This document shows positions 56,835-64,000 of a stretch of 64,000 nucleotides of DNA, one piece after another; within the stretch, counting starts at the first letter, position 1, and each line of letters opens with the position of its first letter. The DNA is taken from NCBI GenBank assembly GCA_018398575.1, contig JAGTXZ010000002.1, forward strand, positions 2,812,025 through 2,876,024, written 5' to 3'. The translations under genes were made by a program, and so were the position numbers. Under the pieces are notes generated by a model, which was not told the origin of the DNA, did not search any database, and saw only the letters and a list, made by a program, of their open reading frames with translations. The stretch comes from Ampelomyces quisqualis. Its lineage: Eukaryota > Ascomycota > Dothideomycetes > Pleosporales > Phaeosphaeriaceae.

Positions 56835-59800
56835 GCCCTGCGCAGCGCAGCGCAGCGTATTCTATTAAAGCTACGCGCTAGTAGTAGTTACTTACTATAT
56901 TCTACAAGAAACGCACCAAAACATTGCAGCACCTTTTCTATAACTATAGCTTACTATGTAGCCTAAACAGCCTATTGCTGCCCTATGCAGCGTAGCGCAG
57001 CGTATCCTATTAAAGCTACGCGCTAGTAGTAGTTGCTTACTATGTTCTATAGAAAACGCCTTAAAATATTACAGCGCCTTCTCTACAACTATAGCTTACT
57101 ACGTAGCCTAAACAACCTATTACTGCCCTGTGTAGCGTAGCGCAGCGTATCCTATTAAAGCTACGCGCTAGTAGTAGTTACTTACTATATTTTGCAAGAA
57201 ACGCACCAAAATATTACAGCGCCTTTTCTATAACTATAGCTTACTATATAGCCTAAACAACCTATTACTGCCCTGCGCAGCGCAGCGCAGCGTATCCTAG
57301 TAAAGCTATGTACTAGTAGTAGTTACTTACTATATTCTATAGAAAACACCTTAAAACATTATAGCGCCTTCTCTATAACTATAGCTTACTACGTAGCCTA
57401 AACAACCTATTACTGCCTTGCGCAGCACAGCGCAGCGTCTCCTAGTATAGCTACGCGTATATAGTATTACAAGGTATTGCAACCTCTTTCTAACTCTTTA
57501 TATACTAATTGCTTACTTACCTCCTCTAGGCTACATTAGGACCTGCTCTTGGTAACGCAACCTGTCTTAATACCTAGCACATAATTAGTTGCCTAACAGC
57601 AACAAGGTAACAACCTAATCTACCTAGTAGCAGAACTAGAGTTTTTTATATCTTTTACTATTTAATTTATACATATAACCTTTACTAGCGTTGCACGTCC
57701 TATGCTGCCTAGATAGGCGCAACCTTAGTAGTGCTGCTATTAGCTACGCGTTAGTAGCATAACTAATTTTACTTAGGTTGTTTATCTACGCTAAAAACTA
57801 ACAGGCTTGCAAGAAACAACATTATGCCTAAATTGCAAAGAAGAGCAAGTAACTTTTAATTTTGCCTAGTTTGACATGTATAACAATAGCCTTTATTATG
57901 TGTAAATAATTAAACATAGTTCTTACGTAAGGCAGTAATTACATATACCTATCTGCTATATACTTTTCTTTAACCTTCTTAATAACTGCTCTTCTCTAGG
58001 TTGTTATTATGTAAAAGAAGTTAATAAAGCACTGTTTTTTTGTTTTAAAAACCCTAACAACTTTAACAACTACTGCCTTTATTAAGTGTAATAAATTAAA
58101 AAAAGTTTCTATAGGTAAGCTGTAGCCAGGTAATAGAAACTTTAGTATAAACAGCAAGTAGGTTCTAACAGAGGTTATTATAGATTAATAATAGGCAAGT
58201 AGTAGCTAGGTAATAGAAACTTTAGTATAATTAGCAAGCAGGTTCTAATTAAGGTTATTAAGGATTAAAGAAAGTTCTTGCATAAGCACACAATTTCTAT
58301 CTCTACCTAGTGCCTAGCTGCTGCATACTTTTCTTCTACCTCTTATACAACTACTTTCCTCTAGGTTTATATACACTAGGCTTCTACAGCTTTTAAGAAC
58401 TAATATAGTGTATAATTAGCAAAGAAAATAACAAAACACTGCATTTTTATTCTAGTAAATATTAGCATAACATATACAACAACTACTTTTATTAAGTATA
58501 ATAGATTAAGAAAAGTTCTTAGTGCCTTTCTCCTATAATTATAGCCTACTACGTAGCTTAAACAGCCTATTGCTACCCTAAGCAGCGTAGCGCAGCATAT
58601 CCTATTAAAGCTACGCGCTAGTAGTAGTTACTTACTGTGTTCTACAAAGAACGCACTAAAACATTATAGCACTTCCTCTATAACTATAGCTTACTATATA
58701 GCCTAAACAGCCTATTGCTGCCCTGTATAGCGCAGCGCAGCATATCCTAGTAAAGCTACGCGCTAGTAGTAGTTACTTACTATATTCTGCAGAGAACGCC
58801 TTAAAATATTATAGCGCCTCTTCTATAACTATAGCTTACTATATAGCCTAAACAACCTATTACTGCCCTGCGTAGCGCAGCGCAGCGTATCCTAGTAAAG
58901 CTACGCGCACATAGTATTGCAGGGCATCATAACTTCTTTTTAACTCTTTACATGCCAATTGCTTGCTAACCTTCTCTAGGCTATATTAGGACCTGCTCTT
59001 GGTAACGTAACCTGTCTTAATACCTAGCACATAATTAGTTGCCTAACAGCAATAGAGCAACAACCTAATCTACCTAGTAGTAGAACTAGAGTTTTTTATA
59101 TCTTTTATTGTTTAATCTATGTATATAACCTTTACTAGCGTTACACGTTCTATGCTGCCTAGATAGGCGCGACCTTAGCAGTGCTGCTATTAGCTACGTG
59201 TTAGTACTATAACTAATTTTACCTAGGTTGTTTATCTACGTAAGAAACTAACTAGCTTGCAAAAAATAACATTATACCTAAATTACAAAGAAGAGCAAGT
59301 AACTTCTAATTTGCTTAGTTTAATATGTATAATAATAGCCTTTATTATGTGCAAAGAATTAAACTTAGTTTCTACGTAGAGCAGTAATTATATATACCTA
59401 TCTACTATATACTTTTCTTTAACCTTCTTAATAACTGCTCTTCTCTAGGTTGTTATTATATAAAAGAAGTTAACAAAGCATTGTTTTTTTGTTTCAAAAA
59501 CCCTAACAACATTAATAACTACTACCTTTATCAAGTGTAATAAATTAAAGAAATTCCTACAGGTAAGCTGTAGCTAGGTAATAGAAACTTTAGTACAAAT
59601 AGTAAGCAGGTCCTAACAGAGGTTATTATAGATTAATAATAGGCAAGTAGTAGCTAGGTAATAGAAACTTTAGTACAAACAGTAAGCAGGTTCTAATAGA
59701 AGTTATTAAGGATTAAAGAAAGTTCTTGCGTAGGCACGCAATTTCTATCTCTACCTTATGCCTAGCTGCTGTATACTTTTCCTCTACCTCTTATATAACT

Positions 59801-60349
59801 ACTTTCCTTTAGGTTGTTTATATACACTAGACTTTAACAGGTTTTAAGAATTAATATAGTGTATAATAGGTAAAGAAAAACAACAAAGTACTATATTTTT
59901 GTTCTAGTAAATGTTAGCACAATATGTACAACAACTGCTTTAATTAAGTGCAATAGATTAAGAAAAGTTCTTAGCGCCTTTTCTCTACAATTATAGCCTA
60001 CTATATAGCTTAAACAGCCTATTACTGCCCTGCGCAGCGCAGCGCAGCGTATCCTATTAAAGCTATGCGCTAGTAGTAGTTACTTGCTATATTCTACAGA
60101 GAACGCCTTAAAACATTGCAGCGCCTTCTCTACAACTATAGCTTACTACGTAGCCTAAACAACCTATTACTGCCCTGCGCAGTATAGCGCAGCGTATCCT
60201 ATTAAAGCTACGCGCTAGTAGCAGTTACTTGCTATGTTCTATAGGAAACGCTTTAAAACATTATAGCGCCTCTTCTATAACTATAGCTTACTACGTAGCC
60301 TAAATAACCTATTGCTGCCCTGCGCAGCGCAGCGTAGCGTATTCTAGTA
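56835..60349. repeat. 144-bp repeats in 1.45-kb higher-order repeat, copy B
   Basis: Clusters of 144-bp units lie at about 56835-57449, 58570-58899 and 60015-60347, separated by two 1.1-kb spacers. The cluster-spacer junction recurs at about 57449 and 58899 and would recur at about 60347, where the terminal module starts instead. Confidence 0.9.
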
Positions 60350-60439
60350 AAGCTACTATACGTAGTACAGCCTGTTTTAGCTTAAAAATAGATTATTTCT
60401 AGTTAGTGCGTTGTAGCTAAACCTAAATAGACTGTTACG

Positions 60440-61650
60440 TACAAGCAGGAAATGGATTTTAGCTATTGCAGCAGGAAATAGACTTTGGCTGTTGCAGCAG
60501 AAAATAGACTTTAGCTGTTGCAGCAGGAAATAAATTTTGGCTGTTGTAGCAGAAAATAGACTTTGGCTGTTGCAGCAGGAAATAGACTTTAGCTGTTGCA
60601 GTAGGAAATAGATTTTGGCTGTTACAGCAGAAAATAGACTTTAGCTATTGTAGCAGGAAATAGACTTTGGCTGTTGCAGCAGAAAATAGATTTTGTCTGT
60701 TACTGCAGGAAATAGACTTTGGCTGTTGCTGCAGGAAATAGACTTTGGCTATTACTACAGGAAATAGATTTTAGCTATTGCAGCAGAAAATAGACTTTAG
60801 CTGTTGCAGCAGGAAATAGACTTTAGCTGTTACAGCAGAAAATAGACTTTGGCTGTTACAACAGAAAATAGACTTTAGCTATTACAGCAGAAAATAGACT
60901 TTGGCTGTTACAGCAGAAAATAGACTTTGGCTGTTGCAGCAGGAAATAGACTTTAGCTATTGCAGCAGAAAATAGATTTTATCTGTTGCTGCAGAAAATA
61001 GACTTTAGCTATTGCTACAGGAAATAGACTTTAGCTATTGCTGCAGGAAATAGATTTTGGCTGTTGCAGCAGAAAATAGACTTTAGCTGTTACAGCAGAA
61101 AATAGATTTTATCTGTTGCTGCAGGAAATAGACTTTAGCTGTTACTACAGAAAATAGACTTTGGCTGTTGCTGCAGGAAATAGATTTTGGCTGTTGCAGC
61201 AGAAAATAAATTTTGTCTGTTGCAGCAGAAAATAGATTTTGTCTATTGCAGTAGAAAATAGATTTTATCTGTTACTGCAGGAAATAGACTTTGGCTGTTG
61301 CTGCAGGAAATAGACTTTGCCTGTTGCTGCAGGAAATAGACTTTAGCTGTTGCTGCAGAAAATAGATTTTAGCTGTTGCAGCAGGAAATGGATTTTGTTT
61401 GTTACAGCAGAAAATAGATTTTGTCTATTATAGCAGGAAATAGATTTTGTCTGTTGCTGCAGGAAATAGACTTTGGCTGTTACTGCAGAAAATAGACTTT
61501 GGCTGTTACTGCAGAAAATAGATTTTGGCTGTTGCAGCAGAAAATAGACTTTGGCTATTATAGTAGGAAATAGACTTTGGCTGTTGCAGCAGGAAATAGA
61601 CTTTGGCTGTTACAGCAGGAAATAGAATTTAGCTATTATAGCAGGAAACA
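60440..61650. repeat. 26-bp minisatellite, about 46 copies (terminal)
   Basis: Units GGAAATAGACTTTGGCTGTT plus GCAGCA or CTGCA variants; same family as 17218-18063. GC content is higher than in the internal array. Confidence 0.92.
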
Positions 61651-61659
61651 GCACTACCT

Positions 61660-63914
61660 TAAGGTGTATGTACTAACTATTTTGCATTATTCTACAATGT
61701 CCCTAGTTAGCTTACGCGCTCTAACTATAATATTAATGTAGAGTTACCTTTTAAATCTACGTTACCTGTAGTCTTTCCTACCTAGCTACTTGTAGGGGTT
61801 ATTACTGCTAGTAATAGCTAATGTTGCTTTTATCCAAACACCTTCTCTCTCTAGCATCTACCTGTTGCACCTGCTTTAACACCCCTTAATGTACCTGTAA
61901 TACTTTACCCTTTAGACAAAGAATCTTCTAACTCCTCTTTATTACTCCCTAATATAATCCTTTCTATTTGTGTATTTAGGACCCCTAAACTCTAGACCTC
62001 TCTACTCTAAGATTTGCTATCTAATATATTTACTTTACTACTACAGTTAGCTGTGTAATAACCCTTGCTGTAGAGACTTACCCTTTAAACAAAGCTAACA
62101 GGCGGTCCAGTTGCTCTAGAAAGAGGAACTCTAACAGAAGCTTACTTTTATCTATACAAGCTAAGAAAAGTAGCTCTATCTTAGCTGCAATTACAGGTAC
62201 GTCCTTGTTACACTCTATTACTATTCCTATCTACTAACGCACACGCGTTTGTGTTAATGTTTGTTTAATCTACGCATTTACAATAGAACTCTTTAGCAGT
62301 AAACTAAAGATTTTAACGCTCTCTGCAAGCACTTTAATAATATTCTATTATTTTCCCTAATCTAACAACTGCCTAAAATACAGCTAAAGATTAGCATTTT
62401 GTTCCTTTGTTAGTAGATTGCTATTGTTATTCTTATATATGCATTAGAATAAATGCTCCTTTGCTAGAGTATTATAACGTTGTCTCCTTGCTCTAGTGCC
62501 TATGTTAAGCTTCTGCATTTCTCTTTCTAGCGTTGTGTATTTCTTATACAGCGCATCTAGTTTTTATTGCTGCCTTATTTTATCTGCAATACTGTCTACC
62601 CTTAATTTCTCTGCCTCTGCTACCTTGTACTTCTATCTCTTGCGTTGCAAAAGCGTTAGACTCTGCTTATCTACAGTGTCGCAATCTTAGTACTAGAATA
62701 GAACTATCTAGGAACTTAGACTACCTCTTACAAGCAACATATTGTTATTGTACGCTTGCATAGCTAGTGCACTTCTTGCTACTGCTACCTAATAGAACAA
62801 CTTGCGTCCCCTACTGCGTTAACGTTTCTAAATTCTTAAGATATTCTGCTAATCCTAGAATGCCTCTATTAATCCTACTAATAGAGCCTTGCTAATTATC
62901 TAAGAAACTGTAGTAATTCTTACACTAGGCAACAATTTAGCGTACGTGTAATAACGCTGCTCTTCTACTGTCCTACTAATTGTGCGCTACGCAACTTCTT
63001 AATCCTGCTTACTTGCTACTGTCTGCACAAGTGCTAGGTTTATCTTTTCTACCAGGGCCTTTTTAGCTTGTCGCGTTGTCTTTTCTCTCCTCTGTCTCTT
63101 TCTGCTAGTCCTAGGTCTAGCAGAGTCTGCCTTGTCTACTACTGCTAAATAGCAGACCTGCACCTTATTAACGTTTTCTTTCTTGCTTACTTGGTTATAC
63201 ATATTAGCCTAGGGCATTAACATGCGCAGGTTGTTGTAAACGTTGTTAACAATTTTTAGCAACGTTGTTTAGTTAGTTTGCTTGCATATCTATAGCAAGG
63301 CATTATACAGATCCTTAGCAAAAAATGCCTCTAGCAGGTTATATTTGTCTAGAACCTAGGCATACATTGCTTTTTTAGTCCTATCTAAAGCGTTATCTAC
63401 AGCCTGCACTGCTCTAGCCTCTGCTACGTGTTAAGATACATCTTAGGAGATTAAATTTAGAGTAGACCTAACTGCTATTAAGAAATGCTTAGCCTAGAAG
63501 TACTTGCTAGGATGTGTAGAGATAGTGTGCGTTAGCTAGGTAGCGACATACTCTTGTCCCCCGCTCGCTAAGCTCCCTTTAAAAAAAACCTGCTTTAACT
63601 AAAATAGGCTAGATTTGAACACTTTTCTCTTAACAAAATTGTCTTATAGTTACCACGCTACAGAAGCGTAAAAAACCCTTCTTTCTTTACAACACTATTC
63701 TATTGTGTGCAAAGCAGCGCTATATCTGTCTATACCTATGTTTGCCTGCATTCTCTTCCTAGCTATAGTATTGTTATTTGCTCTTATTATTAATATTGCC
63801 TTAATCCTGCTAGTGTCTAGCAACACTTTAATTCCAAACACGCTAATTACACTACTGTTAAGGAAAGAGAAGCTCTTTAAGCCTTTGTTAACACCTAGCG
63901 CAAGTATCTTTATG
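61660..63914 (-). pseudogene. Decayed unidentified gene of the telomeric module (terminal copy)
   Basis: The minus strand holds the better-preserved version. The stretch 62999-63202 is open for 67 codons and is strongly basic (KADSARPRTSRKRQRREKTT, then RQAKKALVEKI). Downstream fragments include EEQRYYTYAKLLPSVRITTV, RKLFY.VAVARSALAMQAYN, and a coiled-coil-like LDALYKKYTTLEREMQKLN. Breaks are mostly TAG/TAA. No known transposase or helicase motif is visible. A basic, helical DNA-associated protein is possible, but this is inference. The plus-strand frames at 62496-62763 and 63705-63920 are antisense readings. Confidence 0.45.
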
Positions 63915-63991
63915 GGTTAGGGTTAGGGTTAGGGTTAGGGTTAGGGTTAGGGTTAGGGTTAGGGTTAGGGTTAGGGTTAGGGTTAGGTTAG
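63914..63991 (+). repeat. Telomere repeat tract (TTAGGG)n
   Basis: About 13 tandem GGGTTA units with the G-rich strand running 5'->3' toward the right end, as at a right chromosome end. The last repeat is a short variant (TTAGGTTAG). Ten bases, GAAGTCCTTC, follow and are not telomeric. Confidence 0.97.
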
Positions 63992-64000
63992 AAGTCCTTC

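Larger units (their letters stand above)
54521..60349. repeat. 5.8-kb direct duplication, copy B
   Basis: Same content and orientation as 36401-42208. It ends at AGTAAAGCT, which in copy A leads into the next 1.45-kb unit but here leads into the palindrome CTATACGTAGTACAG of the terminal module. The higher-order array was therefore interrupted or joined at that point. Confidence 0.92.
60355..63914. repeat. Terminal copy of the telomeric module (pairs with 17131-20343)
   Basis: Same order as the internal copy: palindrome, leader, 26-bp array, and about 2.25 kb with a decayed minus-strand gene. The 26-bp array is longer here (about 46 versus 32 units). More CA and TG remain (GTTGTGTATTTC against GTTATATATTTC), so it is the less RIP-affected copy. 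It stops at ATCTTTATG, where telomere repeats begin. Confidence 0.88.

Noticed and set aside
12839..64000. tRNA or rRNA genes in the repeat region
   Set aside because: I found no cloverleaf-like segment with A and B boxes and no rRNA-like conserved stretch by eye; a tRNA scan would be decisive.

Overview
The window is a chromosome end of a filamentous ascomycete, most likely a Dothideomycete. Three things point to this. Genes carry short introns of about 45-80 nt with CTRAY branch motifs. The gene families are fungal (YPT35, SAS4, a DUF7707-type GPI protein, an ascorbate-oxidase-like multicopper oxidase). The right end carries a TTAGGG tract. The species cannot be named from the sequence.

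Layout. 1-12.84 kb is ordinary gene space with balanced base composition and seven protein genes: the 3' part of an unknown gene (+), a secreted GPI-anchored cysteine-rich protein (-), a YPT35-like PX protein (+), a SAS4-like chromatin protein (+), a ZIP metal transporter (+), a cytochrome P450 (-) and a multicopper oxidase (+). A small TA-flanked inverted-repeat element lies behind YPT35. P450 and oxidase are divergent and are the last intact genes before the repeats.

From about 12.9 kb to 63.91 kb everything is repeat DNA that looks mutated by RIP (repeat-induced point mutation). CA and TG are depleted and TA enriched. Repeat copies differ almost only by C/T and G/A transitions. Decayed reading frames are interrupted almost only by TAG and TAA where CAG, CAA or TGG would be expected. 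Reading through these stops reveals: a Ty3/gypsy fragment (13.7-17.13 kb); a telomere-linked RecQ helicase pseudogene on the minus strand (about 44-49.6 kb); a second copy of that family on the plus strand (about 33.3-36.4 kb), cut just after helicase motif Ia; and several decayed genes I cannot identify. Minisatellites with units of 12, 23, 26, 31, about 144 and 210 bp separate these blocks, and a 1.45-kb higher-order repeat contains the 144-bp units.

Two large direct duplications organise the region. A 5.8-kb block (36.40-42.21 and 54.52-60.35 kb) brackets the helicase segment. A 3.2-3.6-kb module (17.13-20.34 and 60.35-63.91 kb) occurs internally and at the end. The terminal copy stops abruptly inside the module, where TTAGGG repeats begin, as expected if a broken end was healed by telomere addition. 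Ten non-telomeric bases follow the tract, so an interstitial tract cannot be excluded.

Gene calls rest on reading motifs and splice signals by eye. No database search was possible. All limits inside the repeat region are approximate.
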